A stretch of DNA of 64,000 nucleotides, taken from positions 24,001 to 88,000 of the forward strand of contig NZ_WMKZ01000008.1 of assembly GCF_019024285.1 (NCBI RefSeq), written 5' to 3'. Origin of the DNA: Alkalihalobacterium elongatum (GTDB lineage Bacteria > Bacillota > Bacilli > Bacillales > Bacillaceae_F). The notes under the pieces were generated by a model that did no database searches, was not told the origin of the DNA, and was given only the letters and a program-made list of their open reading frames with translations. Below, piece by piece: positions 44,440 to 53,436 of the stretch; within the stretch, counting starts at the first letter, position 1; every line of letters starts with the position of its first letter. The position numbers were made by a program, and so were the translations under genes.

Positions 44440-44589
44440 GTGGGGAAAAGACACGACCAAGACCTAGAGCAAGTTTTTGAAAAAATAAAACTTCTCCTCA
44501 ACGACTTAAAATACGGCTCAATCACGATTGTCGTTCAAGATGAGAAAATCATACAAATCGAAAAAAATGAAAAGGTTCGATTAAAATAA
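44440..44589 (+). CDS. yezD: YezD family (DUF2292) small protein
   Basis: 49 residues with GTG start, led by GGGAGGAGA. Conserved parts are LKYGSITIVVQDEKIIQIE and the end EKVRLK. The family is usually found beside sulfate or sulfur assimilation genes, as here (cysH is 155 bases downstream). The biochemical role is not established. It has a consensus promoter and its own terminator, so it is transcribed strongly and alone. Confidence 0.9.
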   Translation: MGKRHDQDLEQVFEKIKLLLNDLKYGSITIVVQDEKIIQIEKNEKVRLK

Positions 44590-44618
44590 GGGCTAAAGTC
44601 GCTGACTAGACAAACTAG

Positions 44619-44666
44619 AGGCGGCATTCAGTAAGGGATTTCCTCTATGCTGAATGCCGTCTTTTT
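44619..44666 (+). terminator. Terminator between yezD and cysH
   Basis: AGGCGGCATTCAG and CTGAATGCCGTCT pair over 13 bp (one G-T) around an 18-base loop, followed by T5. Confidence 0.88.
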
Positions 44667-44744
44667 CGTTATCGAAGAAATGTAAAAACGCAAAAAATGC
44701 ATAGTAAAGGGAACTTAATGATTTAAAAGAGGGGAGAGTGTTTA

Positions 44745-45470
44745 ATGATTACCTTTGAAACAATAACTGACCAACAACTTGAACATTTGAACGAGAATGT
44801 ATTAAAGGAAAAAGATACTATAGATGTTCTTAAGTGGGCCTATGAAACATATGGAGATGAATTAGTGTATTCCTGTAGTTTTGGGGCTGAAGGTGTCGTG
44901 TTAGTTGATTTAATAAGTAAAGTTAAGCCAGATGCAACAATCCTATTTCTTGATACAAATTTTCATTTTAAAGAAACCTATGAATTAATTGAAAAAGCAA
45001 AACGCAGATACCCACAGTTGAACATAAGAGTCATCCAACCAGAAATAAGTGTTGAAGAACAGACAAAGCTTTATGGGGAGAAGTTATGGGAAAGAAACCC
45101 TGATCGATGCTGTCAATTGCGGAAGCTAGAGCCGTTGGAAAAAGAACTTTCCAAGTACACAGCTTGGATTTCAGGACTTAGGAGAGAGCAATCACCAACG
45201 AGAAGAAATACTCAATACGTTAATCTAGATCGACGTTTTCATTCTATAAAAGTATGCCCGCTAATTCATTGGAAAGAGGAAGAGGTTTGGATGTATATTA
45301 AAATTCATAATCTCCCATATAACGAACTTCATGATAATAATTATCCAAGTATTGGCTGTTTTCATTGTACATCACAAGTTGCTGAAGGAATGGATCCGAG
45401 AAGCGGTCGCTGGGCGAATTCAGCTAAAACAGAATGCGGTCTACATCTTTCTGGTAGTACCAAAAAGTAA
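44745..45470 (+). CDS. cysH: Adenylyl-sulfate (APS/PAPS) reductase
   Basis: 241 residues. The PP-loop region is YSCSFGAEGVVLVDL. Iron-sulfur cysteines are present as DRCCQLRK and GCFHCT, a cluster-bearing type that can use APS directly. The C-terminal catalytic Cys is in TECGLH. It reduces activated sulfate to sulfite with thioredoxin. First gene of the cysH-sat-cysP-cysC cluster; GAGGGGAGAG precedes the ATG. Confidence 0.95.
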   Translation: MITFETITDQQLEHLNENVLKEKDTIDVLKWAYETYGDELVYSCSFGAEGVVLVDLISKVKPDATILFLDTNFHFKETYELIEKAKRRYPQLNIRVIQPEISVEEQTKLYGEKLWERNPDRCCQLRKLEPLEKELSKYTAWISGLRREQSPTRRNTQYVNLDRRFHSIKVCPLIHWKEEEVWMYIKIHNLPYNELHDNNYPSIGCFHCTSQVAEGMDPRSGRWANSAKTECGLHLSGSTKK

Positions 45471-45547
45471 GAAATTCTTCAAAGACTTTGTAAAAGCTCA
45501 CGCTAGTCTAATTAATAATAGAGCAATTAAAAAAGGAGAGAATACGA

Positions 45548-46687
45548 ATGACAATTCAAGCACATGGTGGTCAGCTAATAAATTTAATTGATGAGAATTT
45601 TGATCTGTCTCACATTACGAAGGAAATTGAATTAGATGATTTTGCACTATCGGACTTAGAGTTAATTGCTAATGGAGCATTTAGTCCGTTAACTGGGTTT
45701 ATGAATCAAGCTGATTATCAATCTGTAGTAGAAAACATGAGATTAGCAGATGGGACTGTTTGGAGTATTCCGATCACATTACCAGTTACAAAGGAGAAAA
45801 GTGAACAATTAGCAGTAGGTGAACAAGTAAAACTTGTTAAAGATGGTTTTGTTTATGGTGTCATTGAAGTAGCTGAACTTTATGTACCAAACAAAGAGGT
45901 TGAGGCTGAAAATGTGTACAGAACAAGTGACAAAGCACATCCAGGTGTCGCAAAATTATTTTCACGTCCAAATGTATACGTTGCAGGACCAATTACACTT
46001 GTTAAACGAATAGAACGTGAGAGGTTTAAAGAGTTTTACTTAGATCCAATTGAAACAAGAAAAACGTTTGAAAATAAAGGCTGGGCAACGGTCGTAGGCT
46101 TTCAAACTCGCAATCCCGTCCATCGTGCGCATGAATATATTCAAAAATCTGCACTTGAAATCGTCGATGGATTATTTTTAAATCCTCTTGTTGGAGAAAC
46201 AAAATCAGATGATATCCCAGCAGATGTTCGAATGGAAAGCTACCAGGTCCTACTAAAAAACTATTATCCAGAAAATCGAGTATTTCTAGGAGTGTTCCCT
46301 GCTGCAATGCGTTATGCAGGACCAAGAGAAGCTGTTTTCCATGCGCTTGTACGTAAGAACTATGGGTGCACGCACTTTATTGTAGGTCGTGACCATGCTG
46401 GAGTTGGAGATTATTACGGAACGTATGATGCTCAATTAATATTCCAAAACTTTGAGTCAGAGGAACTAGGTATTACACCATTATTTTTTGAACACAGCTT
46501 TTATTGCAAAGCTTGCGGAAACATGGCGAGTACGAAAACATGCCCACACGGAAAAGAAGACCATGTGATTTTATCTGGAACGAAAGTGCGTGAAATGTTA
46601 AGTAACGGTCAAACACCGCCACCAGAATTTAGTCGCAAAGAAGTTGTAGAAGTATTAATTCGAGGCATGAGCAAGGTTCATGCATAA
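45548..46687 (+). CDS. sat: Sulfate adenylyltransferase
   Basis: 379 residues of the monofunctional bacterial/archaeal ATP sulfurylase type. The active-site motif is [14 protein letters not shown], with a second segment [18 protein letters not shown]-terminal zinc-like cluster is seen as [17 protein letters not shown]. It makes APS from ATP and sulfate. AAAGGAGAG precedes the ATG. Confidence 0.97.
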   Translation: MTIQAHGGQLINLIDENFDLSHITKEIELDDFALSDLELIANGAFSPLTGFMNQADYQSVVENMRLADGTVWSIPITLPVTKEKSEQLAVGEQVKLVKDGFVYGVIEVAELYVPNKEVEAENVYRTSDKAHPGVAKLFSRPNVYVAGPITLVKRIERERFKEFYLDPIETRKTFENKGWATVVGFQTRNPVHRAHEYIQKSALEIVDGLFLNPLVGETKSDDIPADVRMESYQVLLKNYYPENRVFLGVFPAAMRYAGPREAVFHALVRKNYGCTHFIVGRDHAGVGDYYGTYDAQLIFQNFESEELGITPLFFEHSFYCKACGNMASTKTCPHGKEDHVILSGTKVREMLSNGQTPPPEFSRKEVVEVLIRGMSKVHA

Positions 46688-46702
46688 GGAGTAGAGAACG
46701 CT

Positions 46703-46753
46703 ATGAGAAAAGTTCATCATCATGCTGAAATGGTGATTGCCATATGCTGTTAA
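46703..46753 (+). CDS. 16-codon ORF ending Cys-Cys, overlapping the cysP start (possible leader peptide)
   Basis: Reads MRKVHHHAEMVIAICC then TAA. GGAGTAGAG precedes it, while cysP itself has no good ribosome site. The cysP ATG (46744) lies within the last codons, so the two Cys codons and the stop overlap the first cysP codons. Translation of this ORF may deliver ribosomes to cysP. Not proven to be made. Confidence 0.45.
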   Translation: MRKVHHHAEMVIAICC

Positions 46754-47823
46754 TTTCTCTTGCTTTTATAATTGCTTTATTTTTTGCTATGAATATTGGT
46801 GCTAGTGGGACAGCTGCTGCAATGGGGCCAGCATATGGTAGTGGAGCTATTCCAAACAAGAGAGTAGCGATGATATTAGTAGCTGTTAGTGCCTTTATAG
46901 GTGCTTTAGCTGGTGGTGAAGTAGTTAAAACGATAGGGGGGGGAATTATTCCCTCCTCAATTATAGATGTGCAGTTAGTCATCATTATATTAGGTTCAGC
47001 CTGTTTAACCCTTTTTATCGCAAACCTAATGGGAATTCCTCTTTCAACTAGTGAAGTAGTTGTTGGGGCAATCGTTGGAGCAGGTATTGCCTTTCAATCA
47101 CTTTTTTTTGAAAAGTTAATCATTATCGTATCTTTTTGGGTCATTGTACCAATTGTAGCTTTTATATTAGCCTTCATAGCAGGAAAATTCATAACTAAGC
47201 TGGAAAAAAAGTATCCTAGTTTTACAGGGACAGGAAAGTGGAAGAAAATTCTGGTCGTACTACTGATCCTAGCTGGGTGTTTGGAAGCGTACGCAGCTGG
47301 AATGAATAATGTAGCTAATGCAGTTGGACCACTTGTTGGTGCTGGCCTTATTGATATTTCTACAGCGGTCATTCTCGGTGGAGTATTTGTAGGATTAGGA
47401 GCAATATTACTAGGTGGTCGCGTTCTTGAAACGAATGGAAAGCGAATTACTACACTATCATTAATGCAAGGAACAGCTGTTTCCACGACTGGTGGAACAT
47501 TAGTTATTATTGCATCAATCTTTGGCTTACCTGTTCCATTAACTCAAGTAACGACTTCTGCGATTGTTGGTATTGGTACAGCGGAAAATGGCTTTCAATT
47601 ATGGCAAAAAGGAATTATAAAAAAAATAGTGAAAGTCTGGGTAGTTTCTCCAGTTTTTTCGTTGGTAATGAGTTATGGATTAATCCTTGTGTTCCTACAA
47701 GCAGACTTTTATACAGTCGTGGTCATCGTAAGTGTGTTTATTGCCACGGTTGGCTCTATTAGCCTAGCACGGGCAGTGAGAAAAGAAAAACGAGCATTTC
47801 ATGATCATGGTGGTGGAATTTAG
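46744..47823 (+). CDS. cysP: Sulfate permease CysP (PiT family)
   Basis: 359 residues with about 10-11 helices. Family motifs of PiT-type carriers are at FFAMNIGASGTAAAMGPAYG (near residue 12) and AAGMNNVANAVGPLVGAG (in the second half), the duplicated GANDVANA-like signature. In B. subtilis the PiT-family CysP imports sulfate, and its place between sat and cysC supports the same role. No clear ribosome site lies before ATG 46744; coupling to the upstream short ORF is likely. Confidence 0.93.
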   Translation: MLLISLAFIIALFFAMNIGASGTAAAMGPAYGSGAIPNKRVAMILVAVSAFIGALAGGEVVKTIGGGIIPSSIIDVQLVIIILGSACLTLFIANLMGIPLSTSEVVVGAIVGAGIAFQSLFFEKLIIIVSFWVIVPIVAFILAFIAGKFITKLEKKYPSFTGTGKWKKILVVLLILAGCLEAYAAGMNNVANAVGPLVGAGLIDISTAVILGGVFVGLGAILLGGRVLETNGKRITTLSLMQGTAVSTTGGTLVIIASIFGLPVPLTQVTTSAIVGIGTAENGFQLWQKGIIKKIVKVWVVSPVFSLVMSYGLILVFLQADFYTVVVIVSVFIATVGSISLARAVRKEKRAFHDHGGGI

Positions 47824-47929
47824 CCTGTCACAGCAAATAGATGATTTTTGTCAAGTAATTTAAAATTTGTTATCTATAAAACCAAGTATTCTTATAAGGA
47901 TAAATATATAACTATAGGGCGGTGGAAAT

Positions 47930-48523
47930 ATGAGTAATAATATTGTTTGGCACCAAGCAACAATAAACAAAGAAAAAAGACAAGGTAAAAATCAGCATAA
48001 AAGTGTGATTTTATGGTTTACAGGATTGTCTGGATCAGGTAAATCCACATTAGCAAATGCTGTAGATCATTTATTATTTGAACGACATCTAAATAGTTAT
48101 GTACTTGATGGAGATAATATCCGTCATGGGCTTAATAAAGGGCTAGGCTTTAGTGATGAAGATCGTAAAGAAAATATCCGTCGAATTGGTGAAGTAGCAA
48201 AATTGTTTGTTGATGCAGGTGTTATTACGAGTACAGCGTTTATATCCCCATTTCGTGAAGACCGAGAAAATGTAAGAAAAATGGTTGAAACTGGAGAGTT
48301 TGTTGAAATATATGTGAAGTGTTCTCTAGAAAAATGCGAAGAAAGAGACCCGAAAGGATTATATAAAAAAGCTAGAGCGGGAGAAATTCCAGAGTTTACA
48401 GGGATTAGTTCACCATATGAAGAACCAGTTTCACCAGAGCTAACGATCGAAACCGATTCAATATCAGTTGAAGAAGCAGCTAATCATGTAGTCAAATATT
48501 TAGAGGAAAAAGGTATTATATAA
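47930..48523 (+). CDS. cysC: Adenylyl-sulfate kinase
   Basis: 197 residues. The P-loop is [17 protein letters not shown], followed by [15 protein letters not shown] and the lid region. It phosphorylates APS to PAPS in the cytoplasm. A gap of 106 bases separates it from cysP. In B. subtilis the operon runs on to ylnD-ylnE-ylnF, but here it stops at a strong terminator. Confidence 0.96.
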   Translation: MSNNIVWHQATINKEKRQGKNQHKSVILWFTGLSGSGKSTLANAVDHLLFERHLNSYVLDGDNIRHGLNKGLGFSDEDRKENIRRIGEVAKLFVDAGVITSTAFISPFREDRENVRKMVETGEFVEIYVKCSLEKCEERDPKGLYKKARAGEIPEFTGISSPYEEPVSPELTIETDSISVEEAANHVVKYLEEKGII

Positions 48524-48537
48524 TTTAAGCTTTTTAC

Positions 48538-48566
48538 AAGGCTGACAGTTACGTCAGCCTTTTTTA
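48538..48566 (+). terminator. Terminator of the sulfate-assimilation operon
   Basis: AAGGCTGAC and GTCAGCCTT pair perfectly around AGTTAC, followed by T5-ATTT. Confidence 0.95.
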
Positions 48567-48773
48567 TTTGGCTTTTTTTTAAAAAAGTTATGTGTACAAA
48601 CTAATATGGTAAGGACTGTTAAATTTATATTGATTTGTACGGATTAACATAGTTAAAATAGTAAATAGATACTAGTGCTAAATATCCATCTGAAGATAAA
48701 ATTTCATCCACCCAGAAATAAAGTACAAGAGAATAGCCAAGAGATAAATTAGTGTAAAATACGGAGTGAGAAT

Positions 48774-50132
48774 ATGGCAGTTATAAAGAGTTTACCCGAA
48801 TTAATCAAAGGGGATATCCTTTGTGATGATATATATTTTAAAGACAAATTGTTGTTATTGAGTGCTGGAACGGTTATTAACCGAGAAGCAGTTAAGAAGC
48901 TGGCCACTTGGGGAATTAGGCAAGTTAATGTTATTGAACCCCTAGGATACAATGGCTCTAAAGAAACTAAACGCAAGAAAAAAGATAAAATATTGTACTC
49001 AAGACAATTATTTGATATTAAACAGTTGTTTTACGAAGGGTTACAATATGTTGTAAATGAATCGAGGTACGGCTATGTTTTAAATAATGATTATCAGCTT
49101 CGTTGGTTAGAGAACCTCTTTGTTGCAATTATGTCTGATGACAGAATTTCAATTACGCTGTTTCGATTAAAGAGGGTTGATTCGTATAGTTATTTTCATT
49201 CTTTTGATGTCTTTTTACTAGGTTCATTATTTGCAAAAAGTTTAGGAGTAGAAGATATTAAAACATTTGCTACTGGATGCTTAATTCATGATGTCGGTAA
49301 ATTGAAAATTCCTAAAGAGATATTAAGGAAAGAAGGAAAGTTAACAAAGAGTGAATTCGAAGTAATGCAAAATCATACTATTTACGGAGTGGAGTGGGTC
49401 CGTAAAAATAATTTATCGCCAATATTTGAGCAATTGATTAAATCCCATCATGAACGTTTGGATGGTTCTGGTTATCCAGAGGGATTAGTTGATCATGAAT
49501 TAAGTACAGAAGTACGCTTGTTATCTATAGTGGACACCTATTCTGCATTGACATTAAAAAGACCTTATCGTGATCCGTTCACAGCAACAAAGGCGATTGA
49601 ACTTTTGTTAAATAAAAAACATAAATATGATCTAGCCTTCCTAATTTGTTATATTGAATTATTAAATATCTATCCAACAGACTCTATTGTTAAACTATCA
49701 AACGGAAAAACAGCAAGAGTAAAAGAAGTTAATGAAACTCAACCTTATCGTCCAATATTAGAGGAATTGGATGGATCGGGAATTTTTGAACTGCCAGTTA
49801 ACCTTTCAGTGACAATACCTAAGTTTATTAAATGGGATAGTATTTATGAATGGGATCAAAAAAATGACAACCACTTAAGAGAAAACTTTTGGGGGAATTA
49901 TTTAGTTAATTTAATGAATGGGAATATAAATGAAGCGATAGAGAGTTACAAAGTACTTGCTAATGGTATGTCAAATGAAGGTATATTTATTGACATTATC
50001 GTTAAGTCGATAAAGGAAATAGGGGAGAAATGGGAAGCTGGTCAGTTATCCGTAGGAGAAGAACATGACGCTTTATTAGGTATTCAAGAGATCCTAAGTT
50101 TAACCTTGGAACGTCCTAGGAAAATGGATTAA
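48774..50132 (+). CDS. HD-GYP phosphodiesterase with C-terminal cobalamin-cap-like helical domain
   Basis: 452 residues. An N-terminal about 60-residue domain (IKGDILCDDIYFKDKLLLLS, the DUF3391-like lead often before HD-GYP) is followed by an HD-GYP core: HD at 172-173 in LIHDVGK, HHE at 225 and GYP at about 233. The family hydrolyses c-di-GMP. The C-terminus (about 368-452) resembles the four-helix cap of B12-binding modules, with IKEIGEKWEAGQLSVGEEHDA, but the Rossmann B12 domain and its DxHxxG motif are absent. Upstream 48567-48773 has no other gene. Ribosome site GGAGTGAGA. Confidence 0.82.
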   Translation: MAVIKSLPELIKGDILCDDIYFKDKLLLLSAGTVINREAVKKLATWGIRQVNVIEPLGYNGSKETKRKKKDKILYSRQLFDIKQLFYEGLQYVVNESRYGYVLNNDYQLRWLENLFVAIMSDDRISITLFRLKRVDSYSYFHSFDVFLLGSLFAKSLGVEDIKTFATGCLIHDVGKLKIPKEILRKEGKLTKSEFEVMQNHTIYGVEWVRKNNLSPIFEQLIKSHHERLDGSGYPEGLVDHELSTEVRLLSIVDTYSALTLKRPYRDPFTATKAIELLLNKKHKYDLAFLICYIELLNIYPTDSIVKLSNGKTARVKEVNETQPYRPILEELDGSGIFELPVNLSVTIPKFIKWDSIYEWDQKNDNHLRENFWGNYLVNLMNGNINEAIESYKVLANGMSNEGIFIDIIVKSIKEIGEKWEAGQLSVGEEHDALLGIQEILSLTLERPRKMD

Positions 50133-50171
50133 ATTATTTTAGTTTTAGTTACACAAAGGCTTAAGATAGTA

Positions 50172-50225
50172 GCTCACCGTATGATCCAAATTTCTTGGGT
50201 CGTTGTTAGGTGAGCCTTTTATTTG
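50172..50225 (+). terminator. Branched terminator after the HD-GYP gene
   Basis: GCTCACC (50172-50178) pairs with GGTGAGC (50209-50215), and inside GATCCAA pairs with TTGGGTC. CTTTTATTTG follows. Confidence 0.75.
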
Positions 50226-50241
50226 TTATTGCAGTTTAATA

Positions 50242-52023
50242 TTAATTTAATTGTTTTAATGCGTCACCAACATTGATTTCTCCAGCACCGTAAAATGGAT
50301 CACGTCCCTTTTCACCTAAATCAATAGCAGTTGCTGTCATTAGCTCATAAACTTCCTCGTTTGAAAGTTCTGGATTGATCGAGCGTATTAATCCAGCTAA
50401 TCCAGCAACATGAGGAGCGGCCATAGAAGTACCTGACATAATGACATAGTTGTTATTTGGAAATAAACTTGGGATATGTTCACCAGGTGCGGCAACATCC
50501 ACATGGTGTCCGAAGTTTGAGAAAAATGCTCGCTCTCTTTTATCGTCTGTTGCAGCGACTGTCAGTACTTCTTTATAATCAGCTGGATACATCGGTTCAT
50601 TCGTATTATCATTTCCACTAGCTGCTATCAACACCACATCATTTTGATGAGCATATCTGATTGCATCGTGAAGAATGTAAGAGTTGTGATAATCACCTAA
50701 ACTCATGTTAATAACTTCAGCACCGTTATCCACCGCCCAGCGAATTCCTCTGGCAACTTCAAAAGAGGACCCCTCTCCATTTTCATTAAGAACTTTAACA
50801 GGTAGTATATTATTTTGCCATGCAACACCTGCAATACCCGTTACGTTATTTGTTATTGCAGCAGCGATTCCAGCAACATGTGTGCCATGGCCGTGTAGAT
50901 CATTTGAATTCGAAGTTCCATCAAAAGCATTAAAGCCTTCAAGTACTTTTCCTTTTAGGTCTTGATGTTCAGGATCAACGCCTGTATCTAAAACAGCTAT
51001 AGTCGTTTCCTCGGAACCGTCAGTTACTTCCCAACCCTCTTGGGCAGCGATTTGACTTAAGTTCCATTGGTAAGGCTGAAAAAATTCATCGTTTGGAACA
51101 ACAACGGCTTGTGTCGCTTGTTTGGTGAATAAAAAATTAGGTTCAACAAACTCAACGTCTGGATTTTTAGTCAATTCACTAACAAGTTGATCAGAGGACT
51201 TTGTAGCTGACTCAACAATATAATATGGGTCACTATTTTTAACGAGGGTTAAGTCCTTCTGGTCCTCAATCCAGGCTTCGGTATTCCTATTATTAACCAA
51301 TTTAATGACAGCTTGTCCCTCGATATAATGGTGGTCTTGGCCATCTTCAACATCGGAGTGCACAACAATTTGCCAACCTAGTTCTGGAACCGTTTGAGCT
51401 GATATTCCTTTAGGTAAATCTTTCATTGTTTTCCATTGCACTTCTGGGTCATTTCCAGACACGAAGAAATTACCATTAGCATCTGCTACGGAGGCTAGGT
51501 CTTTAATGTAATTTTTTACAAAAGATAAATTAATCTCCCCAGCTACAGATTTATCTTCATCTATTTTTTTAGAGATCATAAAATAATCTTCGTCATCCAT
51601 CTTGTATGGATCAGAAAAAGTTAAACCAGCGTGTTGGTGATGAAGTTGTTTTAGCTTTTTTTCACTAATATCACCGACAGTTTCTGTTGTTTTCCCATTT
51701 TCAACAATAGCAAAGGAGTGAAAATGAGGATGTTCACGAACTTCTTGTTTGAATTTCTTTTGTAACTCTTGATCTCCTAAGTCTTGTTCTGCCCAGCGAT
51801 CAAGTTGAAGAGATAATTGTGAAAGAAACATAGATGTCGTCATCGAAAGGTCGTCCGCTAGCACCTGGTCCATCTCCTTTTGTTCTATACCCTCTACATT
51901 TTCGTTTGGAGGTAGGGACCGTTGAATTCCTAGTTGTTGATCATCATTTGTAAGAATTAGTATAATAAACCCTAAAAAAATAAACCCACCAACAAATAAT
52001 GCAACCTGATAAATTTTTCTCAT
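50242..52023 (-). CDS. Membrane-anchored S8 (subtilisin-like) serine protease
   Basis: 593 residues. A membrane anchor at about 7-27 is followed by a charged extracellular region (30-215), then an I9-like inhibitor/propeptide-like segment (about 225-290), then the S8 catalytic domain: Asp in AVLDTGVDPEHQDL, His in HGHGTHVAGIA, Ser in MSGTSMAAPHVAGLAG. It ends without a second anchor. Extracellular proteolysis is expected; the substrate is unknown. The gene overlaps the GNAT gene by 4 bases, so translation is coupled. Confidence 0.93.
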   Translation of the reverse strand: MRKIYQVALFVGGFIFLGFIILILTNDDQQLGIQRSLPPNENVEGIEQKEMDQVLADDLSMTTSMFLSQLSLQLDRWAEQDLGDQELQKKFKQEVREHPHFHSFAIVENGKTTETVGDISEKKLKQLHHQHAGLTFSDPYKMDDEDYFMISKKIDEDKSVAGEINLSFVKNYIKDLASVADANGNFFVSGNDPEVQWKTMKDLPKGISAQTVPELGWQIVVHSDVEDGQDHHYIEGQAVIKLVNNRNTEAWIEDQKDLTLVKNSDPYYIVESATKSSDQLVSELTKNPDVEFVEPNFLFTKQATQAVVVPNDEFFQPYQWNLSQIAAQEGWEVTDGSEETTIAVLDTGVDPEHQDLKGKVLEGFNAFDGTSNSNDLHGHGTHVAGIAAAITNNVTGIAGVAWQNNILPVKVLNENGEGSSFEVARGIRWAVDNGAEVINMSLGDYHNSYILHDAIRYAHQNDVVLIAASGNDNTNEPMYPADYKEVLTVAATDDKRERAFFSNFGHHVDVAAPGEHIPSLFPNNNYVIMSGTSMAAPHVAGLAGLIRSINPELSNEEVYELMTATAIDLGEKGRDPFYGAGEINVGDALKQLN

Positions 52024-52586
52024 TTATTTTCACCACCCGATTTGAAAAAATAAGCCATAAATACTTCATCATCATATTTTCCTTTTAAACAGACTTGTTC
52101 TTTTTGTATACCTTCAACAACAAAGCCAGCTTTTTTATAAAGTTCTAAGGCAATTTCATTTGATGCAAATACTGTAAGACATAATTTATGCAAATGGTTA
52201 GTTTTGCACCAATTGAATGTGTAGTTCATCAACTTTTTACCAATACCTTTACCTTGTGCATTCGATGTTAACCAAGTACGAAAGAGACCTGTATGCTGTT
52301 TCATTTCGAGTGAACCGCGTATCACACGGGCTAAGCCACTAACTTTTCCATCTATATCTACAACAACATACATATTGTCATTTTCCTTCATTTCTTGAAT
52401 AAACTGTTGCTCTTCCTCTTCGGTACGAGCAGACTCTTTTTGTAAAAAAGTTCCTTCTGCAACAATTTCAGCTACAGCATCGACAATTCCTTTACTATCT
52501 TTAATTGTAACGGGACGTATTGTAACCTGGGTTCCGTTTTTTGCTGTAAAGGTCTCACTACTCTTTGTTTGTTCTTTAACTAACAA
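52020..52586 (-). CDS. GNAT family N-acetyltransferase
   Basis: 188 residues from TTG 52586, which has AGGAGG six bases upstream; the longer frame to ATG 52625 lies inside the preceding gene. The acetyl-CoA loop is SNAQGKGIGKKLMNYTF, with VFASNEIALELYKKAGFV after it, both typical. The acceptor (amine, amino-sugar or protein N-terminus) is unknown. It is sandwiched between an extracellular protease and a polysaccharide-deacetylase-like gene, suggesting a surface-related unit, but this is only positional. Confidence 0.88.
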   Translation of the reverse strand: MLVKEQTKSSETFTAKNGTQVTIRPVTIKDSKGIVDAVAEIVAEGTFLQKESARTEEEEQQFIQEMKENDNMYVVVDIDGKVSGLARVIRGSLEMKQHTGLFRTWLTSNAQGKGIGKKLMNYTFNWCKTNHLHKLCLTVFASNEIALELYKKAGFVVEGIQKEQVCLKGKYDDEVFMAYFFKSGGENK

Positions 52587-52609
52587 GGTAATCCTCCTTA
52601 ATAAAAGAT

Positions 52610-53419
52610 TTACTCTGAATGCCAAAACTTCTCTGGATTTTCTTCTACCTTTGTTTTTAATAAGTGAGATGCAGGAACAATCGCAATTTCTTTTTCTTTA
52701 AAATGTGATAGAGCAGATTTTACACCTTTAACTGTTTCGTCCCCTTTAATTCCGACATGACCTATACCAATTGCTGCTCCTTTTTTCGTAGCAACTTTAG
52801 CTAACTTAAGCATTTGCTTATGAACGTGACCGCTGGAAGAATGTGTATCATCAAGAAACGTATCTCGTATTGACCAAGGTATATTCATTTCTTCGGCAAG
52901 TTTGGGAATTACGGATTTTCCACTTGTACCACTATCAATAACGTATAAATCGTACTCCTTTACGACTTCAAGAATTATTCGCATGATTTCTTCGTCTTCA
53001 ACAATTTTTGAACCCATATGATTGTTAATTCCTGCAATGTGAGGAATGCTTTCAATGGCTGCAGTTACTCTTTTTCTAATTTCCTCATGACTTAAGTCAC
53101 TAGTTATGGGATTAGGTCCAAGCCATGATTTTTTCCCTTTTTTAGGTTCAAGGGGGAGGTGAAGCATTACTTCTAGGCCGAGTTCATGAGCTTTTAATGC
53201 TTGGTCTTTACTGTGCTCTAAGAAAGGCATTACGGCTACGGTAATCGGGATTTTTGATTTGAAAAATTCCTCGACACCTTTTACATCTCCACCAAAATCG
53301 TCAATAATAATTGCAGCTTGTAAATTTTCATGTTCGAGTTCAAGTGTTTTGGCATTGACGATCAATTCGGAGCTCATTAGAATTGTTAATAAGGTAATAA
53401 AAAAAACAAATTTTTTCAT
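52610..53419 (-). CDS. Divergent polysaccharide deacetylase (YibQ-like), exported
   Basis: 269 residues. The signal peptide ends near residue 23 (ELIVNAKT). The domain starts AAIIIDDFGGDVKGVEEFF, with further family segments MLHLPLEPK and INNHMGSKI, and ends with IGHVGIKGDE. The YibQ family is related to NodB deacetylases but its activity is not well established. First gene of a three-gene minus-strand unit with the GNAT and S8 genes. Confidence 0.9.
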   Translation of the reverse strand: MKKFVFFITLLTILMSSELIVNAKTLELEHENLQAAIIIDDFGGDVKGVEEFFKSKIPITVAVMPFLEHSKDQALKAHELGLEVMLHLPLEPKKGKKSWLGPNPITSDLSHEEIRKRVTAAIESIPHIAGINNHMGSKIVEDEEIMRIILEVVKEYDLYVIDSGTSGKSVIPKLAEEMNIPWSIRDTFLDDTHSSSGHVHKQMLKLAKVATKKGAAIGIGHVGIKGDETVKGVKSALSHFKEKEIAIVPASHLLKTKVEENPEKFWHSE

Positions 53420-53436
53420 TTATGTACCCACTCCTC

